Source: an uncultured Pelagibacteraceae bacterium (GTDB lineage Bacteria > Pseudomonadota > Alphaproteobacteria > Pelagibacterales > Pelagibacteraceae). Taken from it: a DNA stretch of 64,000 bases. Each line of letters opens with the position of its first letter. Within the stretch, counting starts at the first letter, position 1. The stretch spans positions 1 to 64,000 of the forward strand of contig CACNRD010000004.1 in NCBI GenBank assembly GCA_902622795.1. Reading direction: 5' to 3'. The notes under the pieces were generated by a model. It saw nothing but the letters and a program-made list of their open reading frames with translations. It did no database searches and was not told the origin of the DNA. Of the stretch, positions 1 to 8,668 are shown piece after piece. A program made the translations under genes and the position numbers.

Positions 1-1
1 A

Positions 2-676
2 CAATTTACAAAAAATTTAGCAATTAACCTTGGGGTTAATGAAAATAAAGTTATTGTAATTAACCCTGGAGTAAATCCTGCTAAAGAGTTAGACAAAAAA
101 ACTACGGGTAAAGTTGAGAGTTTGTTAAAAGTAAAAACACCAAGATTAATTACTGTTTCAAGGTTTGATAAAAGAAAAAACCATGAAAAAATAATTATGG
201 CTCTTAGAAATTTGAAACAAATTTATCCTGATATTGTTTATATATGTGTTGGATATGGTGAGGAGGAAGAAAATATTAAAAACCTTGTGAAAGAACTAGA
301 TTTAGAAGGTCAGGTTATGTTCTTTAAAGATATAAGTAATGATTTAAAAAATGCCCTAGTTGCAAAATCTAATGTATTTATAATGCCATCAATATTACAC
401 AAAACATCTGTTGAAGGATTTGGAATTGCTTATATTGAGGCAGCACAATATGGAGTGCCTTCTATAGGAGGGAAAGATGGTGGTGCAGCTGATGCAATTG
501 ATCATCAAAAAACTGGTTTAATTTGTGATGGGAATAATTTAGATGACGTTTATTCATCTACAAATGCAATTTTACAAAATAAAAAATATTTAGAATATGG
601 AAAGAATGCCAAAGAATTTGCGAACAAATTCCAATGGTCCAAGATTATAGAAGAATATAAAAAGACTCTTAATTAA
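2..676 (+). CDS. Glycosyltransferase family 4 (GT-B), 5' end cut off by window edge
   Basis: C-terminal part of a retaining GT-B (GT4/RfaB-like) glycosyltransferase, which would transfer a sugar from a nucleotide-sugar donor in surface polysaccharide or glycolipid synthesis. The reading frame is open from base 2, so the TTG at 122 is not the real start. The upstream frame gives VIVINPGVNP, the usual linker between the two Rossmann domains. Downstream are TVSRFDKRKN (the donor-domain VGR.. motif equivalent) and the E-x7-E region SVEGFGIAYIEA followed by a glycine-rich GGKDGG turn. The gene ends convergently, overlapping the tctAB stop by 4 bases. Acceptor and donor cannot be told. Confidence 0.85.
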   Translation, partial: QFTKNLAINLGVNENKVIVINPGVNPAKELDKKTTGKVESLLKVKTPRLITVSRFDKRKNHEKIIMALRNLKQIYPDIVYICVGYGEEEENIKNLVKELDLEGQVMFFKDISNDLKNALVAKSNVFIMPSILHKTSVEGFGIAYIEAAQYGVPSIGGKDGGAADAIDHQKTGLICDGNNLDDVYSSTNAILQNKKYLEYGKNAKEFANKFQWSKIIEEYKKTLN

Positions 677-2679
677 TTTATCGGCCAAGGTAATTCAATA
701 TAGCCCTGTAAAATTCCTGGAGGAAAATCCATTATCATAAAATGAGAAATTGCTGCAAGAGTAATCCATACACCAATTGAACTAATTAAACTAAATCTTA
801 AACTTGCTCTAGCAATTTTTGATAAAAATATAAAAACAAATAAACCAATAGATATATAAAATCCTATAAATACTGATAAAAATAATGGAGAGATAAACCA
901 AAAAATAGTGAGCCACTGACTTCTTATTTCTGTATTTCCAAAAAGTAAATTTTCTGCATCATGAAATACCTTTGTTCCAGATTTACTTATAAACATTTGA
1001 ATTCCTATAATGATACAGAATAAAAACATAAACAGGCCAACACTAATTGGAAATATTTTACCTAAATATTGTAAATGGTCTGTTACAAATATTGTATAAA
1101 CAGATATTACTAATAATAAAATTAAAAAGACCCATTGTGGTCTAGATTTAGCATTTAGTACATCTGATTTAGTATTAGCAATTTTATCTTTTTTATTAAT
1201 TATTTTAATTCCTGAATAAATTGAAAACGCTGAAACCAAAATCAAAACTAAAAAAATTGGTCTAATAAAAAGCTCAGAAAAAGTATAAAATTGCATTGTC
1301 TGATACAAGTATGTTTCAATACTATCGCTTAGGACAAAACCAATCATCAAAGCAACTCTAGAATAATCAAATCGTTTCATATAAACAGCAATTACTCCAA
1401 TAAAAGTTGCAAATATCAAGTCACCCCATGATCTTGTTGAATTAAAAATTGCAAACAATATTAATGAAATTAAAAATGGTGCGAGAATTGTAAAATTTAT
1501 AGTTGTTAGCTGTGAAATTGGCTTAGCCATTGCCACACAAATTATTGCACCAAATATATTTGCGACTGCTAGCGACCAAATTATTGTATAAATTAAATCT
1601 AGTTGGGTATCTACCATCGTTATACCTGGATCAACACCCAATAATATTAATCCACCCATCAAAATTGCTGTTCCACCAGATCCAGGAATTCCAAATAATA
1701 AAGTAGGAATTAGTGCTCCACCCTCTTTGGAATTAGAGCTAGACTCAGGCCCAATAACACCTCTGATGTCACCTTTTCCAAAATTCTCATTATTTTTTAC
1801 AGTTGTTTTTGCATGACTATAACTAATCCAGTCTATACAAGATCCTCCAATACCTGGGATTAAACCTATAACACTTCCAATAAAAGAACACCTTAGTACT
1901 AAAAACTTGTTACTTAAAAAATCTCTTAAACCTTTGAACCATCCAGATTTTTCCAATTCTGCTTTTTCAGATACGGCTTTATTTGATCTCAAAAGTTCTA
2001 CAATTTCAGGGAAAGCAAAGATAGAAATTGCAACCACCATCAAATGAATTCCTCCTCCTAAATACATTACAATAGGGTTTTGAACCTCTAGTATCGTACT
2101 AAAATCTAATCTATATTCAGAACTAGCTGGTGAAATACCTATACAACCAATTATCATTCCAAGACAAGCTGCAACTAATCCTTTGAAAATACTTGATCCA
2201 GTTAATGTTCCAACAACCGAAATTCCAAAAATTGCTAACATCAACATCTCACCAGTTCCAAAAGCTAAAATTATAGGTTTTGCAATTTGTATAACCATGG
2301 TGAGTAGAACTGCTCCAAACAGTCCGCCAAATAAGGATGAAAAAAATGCAGCAGATAATGCTCTTGCTGCTTGTCCTTTTTTAGCTAAAGGAAAGCCGTC
2401 CATAACAGTTGCTTGTGCAGAAACTGAACCAGGAACTCCAATTAAAACTGCAGGGAAAGTATCAGAAGTTGCAACAACTGACAATAATCCCATCATCATT
2501 GCAATTCCAGAAACTGGTTCCATTCCAAATACAAAAGGAAGCAATAATGATAATCCTACAGTTCCACCAAACCCAGGAATAACCCCAACTACTAAACCAA
2601 TCAAAACTCCAAGAATTAAGAAAAAAATTGAAGGACCTGAAACGATTGTAGCTAATGCTGCAAATAATGCTTCAAACAT
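673..2679 (-). CDS. Tripartite tricarboxylate transporter, TctA-TctB fusion (membrane subunits)
   Basis: Inner-membrane part of a secondary tripartite tricarboxylate transporter that takes up a carboxylate delivered by periplasmic TctC. Residues 1 to about 500 are a many-helix TctA domain; the N-terminal GVIPGFGGTVG and mid-protein LIPGIGGS glycine/proline motifs are the family signatures. Residues about 512-668 form a four-helix TctB-like domain ending in GYIELPW. TctA alone is usually about 500 aa and TctB is a separate protein of about 150 aa, so this is a natural A-B fusion. It lies downstream of tctC on the same strand, separated by a strong hairpin. The substrate is not determined; the divergent PrpF gene suggests a tricarboxylate. 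Confidence 0.9.
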   Translation of the reverse strand: MFEALFAALATIVSGPSIFFLILGVLIGLVVGVIPGFGGTVGLSLLLPFVFGMEPVSGIAMMMGLLSVVATSDTFPAVLIGVPGSVSAQATVMDGFPLAKKGQAARALSAAFFSSLFGGLFGAVLLTMVIQIAKPIILAFGTGEMLMLAIFGISVVGTLTGSSIFKGLVAACLGMIIGCIGISPASSEYRLDFSTILEVQNPIVMYLGGGIHLMVVAISIFAFPEIVELLRSNKAVSEKAELEKSGWFKGLRDFLSNKFLVLRCSFIGSVIGLIPGIGGSCIDWISYSHAKTTVKNNENFGKGDIRGVIGPESSSNSKEGGALIPTLLFGIPGSGGTAILMGGLILLGVDPGITMVDTQLDLIYTIIWSLAVANIFGAIICVAMAKPISQLTTINFTILAPFLISLILFAIFNSTRSWGDLIFATFIGVIAVYMKRFDYSRVALMIGFVLSDSIETYLYQTMQFYTFSELFIRPIFLVLILVSAFSIYSGIKIINKKDKIANTKSDVLNAKSRPQWVFLILLLVISVYTIFVTDHLQYLGKIFPISVGLFMFLFCIIIGIQMFISKSGTKVFHDAENLLFGNTEIRSQWLTIFWFISPLFLSVFIGFYISIGLFVFIFLSKIARASLRFSLISSIGVWITLAAISHFMIMDFPPGILQGYIELPWPIN

Positions 2680-2695
2680 AATGTTTATAGCTTAT

Positions 2696-2726
2696 AAAAA
2701 AAAAGGGGGCATGGCCCCCTTTTTTT
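2696..2726 (-). terminator. Bidirectional-looking terminator/attenuator hairpin between tctC and tctAB
   Basis: Stem GGGGGC/GCCCCC (2705-2710 with 2714-2719) and a 3-nt loop, flanked by A9 on one side and T7 on the other, so it has a U-tract on either strand. It is 19 nt after the tctC stop and 16 nt before the tctAB start, inside the operon. Partial read-through would give more binding protein than permease. It is extremely GC-rich for this genome. Confidence 0.85.
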
Positions 2727-2745
2727 AAATAATTGTATTAAACTT

Positions 2746-3807
2746 TTATTTAGTATCTTTCCAAGATTGTAAGAATTTTTCAGACTTACTATCTATAGAA
2801 GTAGCTTTTTTTAGTGCAGATTTTAAAGCTTTAGAACCAGTAACTTGATCATACTTACCAAGTTTTTTGTTTAAAACTTTCATAGCTGCAGGATCGTTAA
2901 CGATTGCTGCTGCTGCGTTCTGCCAAGCTTTAACTACATCTTTTTTAGCTGATTTTGGAAGCATCACATATTTTTGCGTTGCAAATCCAGCATAAAATAA
3001 TGCAGTCCAAGATTTAGCTTCTGTACCTTTAAATTTATTTCCTGTTACAGCTTCGTAAACTTCTGGAAATGCAGGTAGATCAGGAAAGTTTGGATCTCTA
3101 GAAACTTCACCACCAGATGGAGCTCCCCAAGTCATAACTGCTACCATTTCTCCTTTTTCAACTAAAGGCTTAACATGTTTTAAATATGATGCTGTAGTTT
3201 GATAATCAATTGTTGTTTCACCTCTCAAGATAGCAGCTCTTCCTGCTTTTCTTCCTTTCATTCCATAAACAACATTCACAGGTAAGCCCAACATATCAAA
3301 TGCTAAAATAGGAACAGCGTCTAACGAAGTTTTTCCTTGTGATCCATAAACCAGTTTTTGTCCTTTAAGTTTATCAAAATCTTTAATTATATCAGTTACA
3401 CCCATGTCTTTTCTGACATAAACAACTCCACCTGTTCCACTTGCAAATATTGGAACCATGTTTTTGTATTGATATCTAACTCTTTCATCTTTAAAGATAA
3501 ATGGCATTTGTACAGAACCAGAAGTACCAAATACAACCATTCCATCTTTATCTTTTCCATGCTCAGCAAAATATTTATTTGATGCACCAATAGCTTTTCC
3601 GTCAGTAACGTTTTTTACAACTACTGTTGGATTGCCTGGTAGGTTAGCACTAAACGCAGGCCCAATTGCTCTAGCCCAAGTATCTGATCCACCACCTGCT
3701 TTAAATGGTATCCACATGGTTACAGTTTTTCCAGAATAATCTACTGCTAATGCTGCAGTGACTGAAAATAATGAAGCAGCAAAAACTGCTAGTATTTTTT
3801 TTAACAT
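2746..3807 (-). CDS. tctC: Tripartite tricarboxylate transporter periplasmic binding protein TctC
   Basis: Periplasmic solute receptor of the TTT family (Bug/TctC fold). A clear signal peptide (residues 1-21, ending AALA) is followed by the family's opening strand ending in IPFKAGGGSDTWAR, the carboxylate-binding loop. At 353 aa it is slightly longer than the usual 320-330. It is the first gene of the tctC-tctAB unit and divergent from prpF across 154 bp (3808-3961), which must hold both promoters; I see no clear operator there. Family assignment is firm, ligand unknown. Confidence 0.9.
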   Translation of the reverse strand: MLKKILAVFAASLFSVTAALAVDYSGKTVTMWIPFKAGGGSDTWARAIGPAFSANLPGNPTVVVKNVTDGKAIGASNKYFAEHGKDKDGMVVFGTSGSVQMPFIFKDERVRYQYKNMVPIFASGTGGVVYVRKDMGVTDIIKDFDKLKGQKLVYGSQGKTSLDAVPILAFDMLGLPVNVVYGMKGRKAGRAAILRGETTIDYQTTASYLKHVKPLVEKGEMVAVMTWGAPSGGEVSRDPNFPDLPAFPEVYEAVTGNKFKGTEAKSWTALFYAGFATQKYVMLPKSAKKDVVKAWQNAAAAIVNDPAAMKVLNKKLGKYDQVTGSKALKSALKKATSIDSKSEKFLQSWKDTK

Positions 3808-3961
3808 TTATTATCCCCTGTTATTATTTTAAATTTTGAAAAAGTTAGATGTATTTTAAAGAAGTTTCAATAGTAATATTTTGCTTTGAATATTAAAACA
3901 ATTGAAACTACTTTGATATTTGAATGTACTTTGAGGATTATTTGTATTAAAAAATTTTTAA

Positions 3962-5041
3962 ATGAGTGATCAAATTAAAATACCCTGTATGTTTATGAGG
4001 GGTGGTACTTCAAGAGGTCCTTATTTTTTAAAAAAAGATTTACCTGAAGACATAACTAAAAGAGATAAAATTTTACTAGCAGTTATGGGTTCTCCTGATA
4101 TTAGACAAATTGATGGATTAGGAGGTGCGGAACCAGTCAAAAGTAAAGTAGCAATTATAGATAAATCAAAAGAGGATGGTATTGATGTTGATTATTATTT
4201 TGCTCAAGTAAAAATTGACGAACCAATCGTAGATACTAAACCTTCATGTGGAAATATTTTAGTTGGGGTTGGGCCTTATGCAATTGAAAAAGGTTTAGTT
4301 AATGCAAAAGATGGGGAAACCTCTGTCATAGTGAGAGATAAAAATACTGGTATGAAAATAGAGCAAATAGTTAAAACACCAAACAAAATTGTACAATATG
4401 AGGGTGATTGTTTTATTGATGGAGTTCCAACACCTGGCTCTCCTGTAAAATTAAAATTTTTAAATATTATTGGCTCACAAACAAAAAAATTATTTCCTAC
4501 GAATAATTCACAGGATCAAATTGATGGAATTAATTTTACTCTTATAGATTGCGCTGTTCCTATGGTGATTTTTAAAAGTTCTGACTTAGGATTAAAGGAC
4601 AATGAAACGTTTGAGAAACTAGATCTTAATAAAAATCTTATAAATAAAATGGATACTATAAGAATAAAAATTGCTAAAAAAATTGGCTTAGGTGATGTAG
4701 CAAATTCTGTAATTCCTAAAACTGCAATTGTGAATAAATCTAAATCAGCAGATATAAGCTCAAGATATTTTATGCCATGGAATTGTCATCCAGCTTACGC
4801 GGTGACAGGATCAATGGCCTTATTAGCTGCGTGCAAATCAAAAAATACTGTTTGTTCAGAATTCTATAGTAATTTTTCTGAAAGCGGACTTTTTACACTT
4901 GAACATCCTTCTGGCTCATTAAAAATTGATTATGAGGTTAAATATAAAAATGAGATAATTGAAGACATAAAAGTTACTACGACAAGGAATGCAAGACTGA
5001 TAATGTCTGGAAATGTTTTTGTTAAAAAAAGTTTATTATAA
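3962..5041 (+). CDS. PrpF-family isomerase (aconitate/4-oxalomesaconate tautomerase-like)
   Basis: PrpF/diaminopimelate-epimerase fold enzyme of about 360 aa. The family moves double bonds or tautomerises unsaturated tricarboxylates, for example 2-methylaconitate (PrpF), trans-aconitate or 4-oxalomesaconate. Diagnostic segments are MRGGTSRGPYF at residues 12-22, LGGAEPVKSKVAI and PSCGNIL, which carries the conserved cysteine. It is divergent from the tricarboxylate transporter, so isomerisation of an imported tricarboxylate into a TCA-cycle intermediate is a reasonable inference. No AcnD or PrpBC gene is near, so I do not name it prpF. It ends 9 bp from the convergent GT9 gene. Confidence 0.8.
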   Translation: MSDQIKIPCMFMRGGTSRGPYFLKKDLPEDITKRDKILLAVMGSPDIRQIDGLGGAEPVKSKVAIIDKSKEDGIDVDYYFAQVKIDEPIVDTKPSCGNILVGVGPYAIEKGLVNAKDGETSVIVRDKNTGMKIEQIVKTPNKIVQYEGDCFIDGVPTPGSPVKLKFLNIIGSQTKKLFPTNNSQDQIDGINFTLIDCAVPMVIFKSSDLGLKDNETFEKLDLNKNLINKMDTIRIKIAKKIGLGDVANSVIPKTAIVNKSKSADISSRYFMPWNCHPAYAVTGSMALLAACKSKNTVCSEFYSNFSESGLFTLEHPSGSLKIDYEVKYKNEIIEDIKVTTTRNARLIMSGNVFVKKSLL

Positions 5042-5050
5042 TAATTTAAA

Positions 5051-5998
5051 TTAATTTTCACTAAGAGATCTACTTAATCTTTCAAATACTTTTTCAGCAG
5101 ATAATTTAGATAAATCACTTACTTGAAGAGCTTTAAAATTTTCTCTCTCTACACTTACTTTATGCGCTGTTGTGTGTGCACCAAATAAAGCAATTCCTTT
5201 TGATCCTAAATGAGCTGTCATATGAGCAGGACCAGTATCATTTGCAACAACAAAAGAGCTATCTTTTATCAATGCTGCTAACTGCGAAATATCTAACGCT
5301 TTACCTTTATCTAAAACACATATTGCATTCATACTTGATGCCTCTTTAATTTCATCTGGTCCAGGTGCTATAACTACTTTAAATTTATCTTCTGCTTTCT
5401 CATGAATTAAAGAAATTAAATTATTATAATACGGCCACTTCTTTGATGTTAAATGAGGTGAGCAAAAAGGAAAAAGAATAATATATTTTTCTAGTTGATA
5501 ATAATTTTTTATTTGAGAAATTTCTGATGTACACCATGAAAAATTAGGGATTAAAGTATGGTTAGTATTAATCCCAGAACATTTTAATTGATGGTCAAAT
5601 CTAGATAATACTGGGTCTTTATCAAAATCTTGTTTTATAGTACCTTCTGGTAACGTGGTTTCTGTGGATGACCACACTTCTTTTGTTGCTTTTGGAAACA
5701 ATATTTTTTTATAGAATGATGTTCGGCTAGAGTTTTGAAGATCATAAACTTTAGTAAATTTAAATTTCTTAATATTTTTCATCAATAAATATAAATAAAG
5801 TAGATTAAATCTTGACAATCGCTTATCTAAAATAACATTTGAAACATGAGGGTTTTTTTTGAATAAATCAAAAAATGGTTTTGTTGTTAGTATATGTACT
5901 TCATCATCCTTGTGATTTTCAGAAATATCTTGAATTGCTCCACATGCTTGCGCTATATCACCCAAAGAACCATGTTTAATGATTAAAATATTAGACAT
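5051..5998 (-). CDS. Glycosyltransferase family 9 (heptosyltransferase-like)
   Basis: ADP-heptose:LPS heptosyltransferase-type GT-B enzyme for lipopolysaccharide core assembly on the cytoplasmic face of the inner membrane. It opens with the family start ILIIKHGSLGDI and has a C-terminal donor-site block VVANDTGPAHMTAHLGSKGI followed by LFGAHT. Its 315 aa is slightly short for WaaF/WaaC (about 340). It stands alone, between prpF and a divergently oriented DUF6165-like gene. Which sugar it transfers is not resolvable from sequence. Confidence 0.85.
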   Translation of the reverse strand: MSNILIIKHGSLGDIAQACGAIQDISENHKDDEVHILTTKPFFDLFKKNPHVSNVILDKRLSRFNLLYLYLLMKNIKKFKFTKVYDLQNSSRTSFYKKILFPKATKEVWSSTETTLPEGTIKQDFDKDPVLSRFDHQLKCSGINTNHTLIPNFSWCTSEISQIKNYYQLEKYIILFPFCSPHLTSKKWPYYNNLISLIHEKAEDKFKVVIAPGPDEIKEASSMNAICVLDKGKALDISQLAALIKDSSFVVANDTGPAHMTAHLGSKGIALFGAHTTAHKVSVERENFKALQVSDLSKLSAEKVFERLSRSLSEN

Positions 5999-6030
5999 AT
6001 TTACAACAACTTAACATAGTATATTTTTTT

Positions 6031-6420
6031 ATGAATAAAATTCTGGTTGAAGTATCTGTTGGTGAGTTATTAGACAAAATTTCTATCCTCGAAATTAAAC
6101 AAGAAAAAATCAAAGATGCAGAAAAATTAAAATTTATTGACGAAGAACACTCAATTCTTAAAGATCAATTTAATAAAAATGTCAAATCTAATCCAAAGCT
6201 AAATGTACTTTTTGAGTCGTTAAAACAAATTAATGTAAAATTATGGGTAATAGAGGATTATAAAAGACAATGTGAAAAAGATAAAGATTTTACAGAAAAA
6301 TTTATTAAACTTTCAAGAGATGTTCATTTTCTAAACGACGAAAGAGCTAAAATTAAATTAGAAATTAATAATTTTACCGGTTCAAAAATTAAAGAGATTA
6401 AAGAATATACTAATTATTAA
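6031..6420 (+). CDS. DUF6165-like small helical protein, function unknown
   Basis: 129-aa soluble, charged, mostly helical protein. It opens with the pattern ILVEVSVGELLDKISILEIK that I associate with the DUF6165 family, often found beside glycosyltransferases and TPR proteins. Lys/Glu heptad-like stretches suggest a coiled coil over residues 20-60 and 95-115. It starts 32 bp from the divergent GT9 gene, which supports a link to surface glycan assembly by context only. No catalytic motif is visible. Confidence 0.65.
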   Translation: MNKILVEVSVGELLDKISILEIKQEKIKDAEKLKFIDEEHSILKDQFNKNVKSNPKLNVLFESLKQINVKLWVIEDYKRQCEKDKDFTEKFIKLSRDVHFLNDERAKIKLEINNFTGSKIKEIKEYTNY

Positions 6421-6430
6421 TCTTTTTTAA

Positions 6431-7258
6431 TTAAAATTTACCTTTTTTTTTTGAACCACTATAAAAAATTTTTGATAATTCTTTATTTGCTTTGTTCTGA
6501 GAAATAATTTCATTTTTACCCATAAGTGTTAAAGGTATTTTAGAATATTCATGATAATTATGCTTGTCTTCACCCCTTGCTTTTTGAACATACATTTTTC
6601 CTATAACCTGATTAACATTGGTGCCTATATAACTTTGAATAACAAAGCCAATTCTTCTGTCATCACTAAAGTTTAGACCAGAACCATGAACAACTAAAGG
6701 GTGGTGCAATGATATTTCTCCCGCTTTAAGTATTATAGGATCTGTTTCATCGAAAGAAATATTTTCAATTGTTTGACCACGTGTTAATAAATTATTTTTA
6801 TCAAATTTTTGTTCATGATATTTTAAATTGTCTTTATGAGAGCCTGGTAACATTCTCATACAACCATTTTTCTCATTAGAGTCAGTAACTGCCAGCCAAA
6901 CTGTAACCCAATTATGAGGCTCCAAACCTATATATTTTGCGTCTTGATGAAAACTAACAAATCCTTTTTCATTTTTTTCTTTTATAAAAAGTGTAGTTCC
7001 ACAAATAAGAATATTCTTACCAATAATACTTTCAACAGCGTCTAGGATATTTTTATTTAAACAAACTTTATTTAATATAGGTGAAATTAAGTGAACGTAA
7101 TTACGATTAATCCCATTCAATGCTCCTGGCCAATTTTTTTCAATTTTTTCGATTTCTTCTCTAATTTCTTTTGCTTGGCTAGAGGTCAAGGCACTTACTG
7201 AAGAGACATATCCTTTATTTCTATAATGACCTATTTGATCTGTAGTAAGCATTGTCAT
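6431..7258 (-). CDS. Phytanoyl-CoA dioxygenase (PhyH) family Fe(II)/2-oxoglutarate oxygenase
   Basis: Non-haem iron, 2-oxoglutarate-dependent hydroxylase of 275 aa. The facial triad is visible as H104-x-D106 (SFHQDAKY) and distal H191 (VVHGSG), with R201/R202 available for 2-oxoglutarate. PhyH relatives hydroxylate amino acids, ectoine and other small molecules as well as phytanoyl-CoA. It is the last gene of an amino-acid ABC transporter operon; its ATG overlaps the permease stop (ATGA), though Met3 is an equally good start. The substrate is therefore probably the imported compound, by context inference only. Confidence 0.8.
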   Translation of the reverse strand: MTMLTTDQIGHYRNKGYVSSVSALTSSQAKEIREEIEKIEKNWPGALNGINRNYVHLISPILNKVCLNKNILDAVESIIGKNILICGTTLFIKEKNEKGFVSFHQDAKYIGLEPHNWVTVWLAVTDSNEKNGCMRMLPGSHKDNLKYHEQKFDKNNLLTRGQTIENISFDETDPIILKAGEISLHHPLVVHGSGLNFSDDRRIGFVIQSYIGTNVNQVIGKMYVQKARGEDKHNYHEYSKIPLTLMGKNEIISQNKANKELSKIFYSGSKKKGKF

Positions 7259-7932
7259 TGAGAAAAACTATATTTTTTTTCCAAATATTTAATAAAGTTA
7301 TGGATAATAAAAGTCATAAATAAATATATTCCACCAGCAACAATAAATACTTCTATTGGCTTAAATGTTGTTGATATTATATATTTTGCCACACCAGTTA
7401 AATCCATCAACGTTACTGTACTCGCTAGAGATGTTCCCTTCATCATTAATATAATTTCATTTCCGTAAGCTGGAAGTGATTGTCTAATAGCAATTGGAAT
7501 TTGTATTTTATAAAAAATAATTTTATTTGGTATCCCTAGGCTTTTACCTGCTTCAATTATTCCTGGCTTTATTGTCTGAAATGCTGATCTTAATATTTCA
7601 GATGTATAGGCGCCTGTATTTAATGTAAAAGCTATAATTGCACACCAATAAGGTTCTTTTAAAACTACCCACAAAAATGTTGACCTTAAATATTCAATTT
7701 GTCCTAATCCAAAATAAATTATGAAAATTTGAACTAGTAAAGGAGTTCCTCTAAACAAATAAGAATATCCATATGCAAATTTATTTATAATAATATTTTT
7801 GTTTAATCTTAAGATTGCAAATAAAAGCCCAATCATTAATCCAAAGAATAATGATGCTGATAATAATTTTAGAGTTACAACAGTTGCACCTAGAAGTTTA
7901 GGTAAACTAGTAATCATTAAATCAAAATCCAT
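7255..7932 (-). CDS. Polar amino-acid ABC transporter permease (HisM-type)
   Basis: Inner-membrane permease of the PAAT (His/Glu/Gln/Arg/diaminopimelate) family, 225 aa with about five membrane helices. The N-terminal family segment includes YLFRGTPLLVQIF, and the EAA loop region contains EAGKSLGIP and a following IPIAIRQSLPAYGNE. It overlaps the upstream permease by one base and the PhyH gene by four. It works as a heterodimer with the 7932-8624 product. No ATPase gene is in this cluster, so the energising subunit must come from elsewhere. Confidence 0.9.
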   Translation of the reverse strand: MDFDLMITSLPKLLGATVVTLKLLSASLFFGLMIGLLFAILRLNKNIIINKFAYGYSYLFRGTPLLVQIFIIYFGLGQIEYLRSTFLWVVLKEPYWCAIIAFTLNTGAYTSEILRSAFQTIKPGIIEAGKSLGIPNKIIFYKIQIPIAIRQSLPAYGNEIILMMKGTSLASTVTLMDLTGVAKYIISTTFKPIEVFIVAGGIYLFMTFIIHNFIKYLEKKYSFSQ

Positions 7933-8624
7933 TAATACCCCCTGCTGTATTTAATCTCTAATCTGTTAATAATTTTCATGCTGATATAAGTGAGCATCAG
8001 ATACAAAATTGCTGCAAAACAGTAAAAGAATAGAGGATCTCTTGTAGAACCTGCTGCAATGTAGGATTGTCTCATAATTTCTACAAGTCCGGTCACAGAA
8101 ATTAAAGATGTATCTTTTAAAGTAATTTGCCAAACGTTACTTAAGTTTGGAATCGCTAGTCTTAACATTTGAGGTAAAATTATCTTATAAAACTGAGTAA
8201 ATTTATTAATTCCCAGAACCTTAGCAGCTTCAAATTGACCTTTATCTATAGACTGGATTGCACCTCTAAATACTTCTGTAGAATAGGCACCTGAAATTAT
8301 TCCAATAGCCATAGATCCAGTAATGAATGCATTAATTTCAATATATTCAAAATATCCAAAGATAGAAGCAACGTACATAATCGCTCCACTTCCTCCAAAA
8401 AAGAATAGATAAATAACTAAAAGTTCAGGAACACCACGAATTACTGTTGTGTAAAAGTTTCCTATTAAATTTAAAGACTTAAATTTAGAAAGTTTTAAAG
8501 GTGTAAATATAAGAGCAAAAAAAAATCCAATAAACATTGCTGTAACTGAGACAGCTATAGTCATTAGGGTCGCATAAAATAGTTCATCACCCCAACCAGT
8601 TTTGCCAAATGCGAGAAGTTCCAT
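7932..8624 (-). CDS. Polar amino-acid ABC transporter permease (HisQ-type)
   Basis: Second permease of the same PAAT transporter, 230 aa, about five membrane helices. It carries the family's TVIRGVPELLVIYLFFFGG segment and the EAA loop FEAAKVLGINKFTQFYKIILP. Its ATG lies only 4 nt after a 13-bp perfect hairpin (8629-8657) and no Shine-Dalgarno sequence is visible outside it, so translation may depend on opening of that stem or on coupling to the binding-protein gene upstream. Confidence 0.9.
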   Translation of the reverse strand: MELLAFGKTGWGDELFYATLMTIAVSVTAMFIGFFFALIFTPLKLSKFKSLNLIGNFYTTVIRGVPELLVIYLFFFGGSGAIMYVASIFGYFEYIEINAFITGSMAIGIISGAYSTEVFRGAIQSIDKGQFEAAKVLGINKFTQFYKIILPQMLRLAIPNLSNVWQITLKDTSLISVTGLVEIMRQSYIAAGSTRDPLFFYCFAAILYLMLTYISMKIINRLEIKYSRGY

Positions 8625-8628
8625 ATAG

Positions 8629-8657
8629 TTTGGCGACTATATATTATAGTCGCCAAA
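8629..8657 (-). promoter_or_regulatory. Perfect 13-bp intergenic hairpin between binding protein and permease genes
   Basis: TTTGGCGACTATA and its exact complement are separated by 3 nt. The stem starts 11 nt after the binding-protein stop (8669) and ends 4 nt before the permease start codon. There is no U-run on the minus strand, so it is more likely an mRNA 3'-end stabiliser or translational attenuator than a terminator. Confidence 0.75.
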
Positions 8658-8668
8658 TCTTAAATTAA

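Noticed and set aside
2183..2728. 181-aa open frame antisense to tctAB
   Set aside because: Pro/Ile/Ala-rich shadow of a well-supported transporter; no family pattern, lies wholly opposite real codons.
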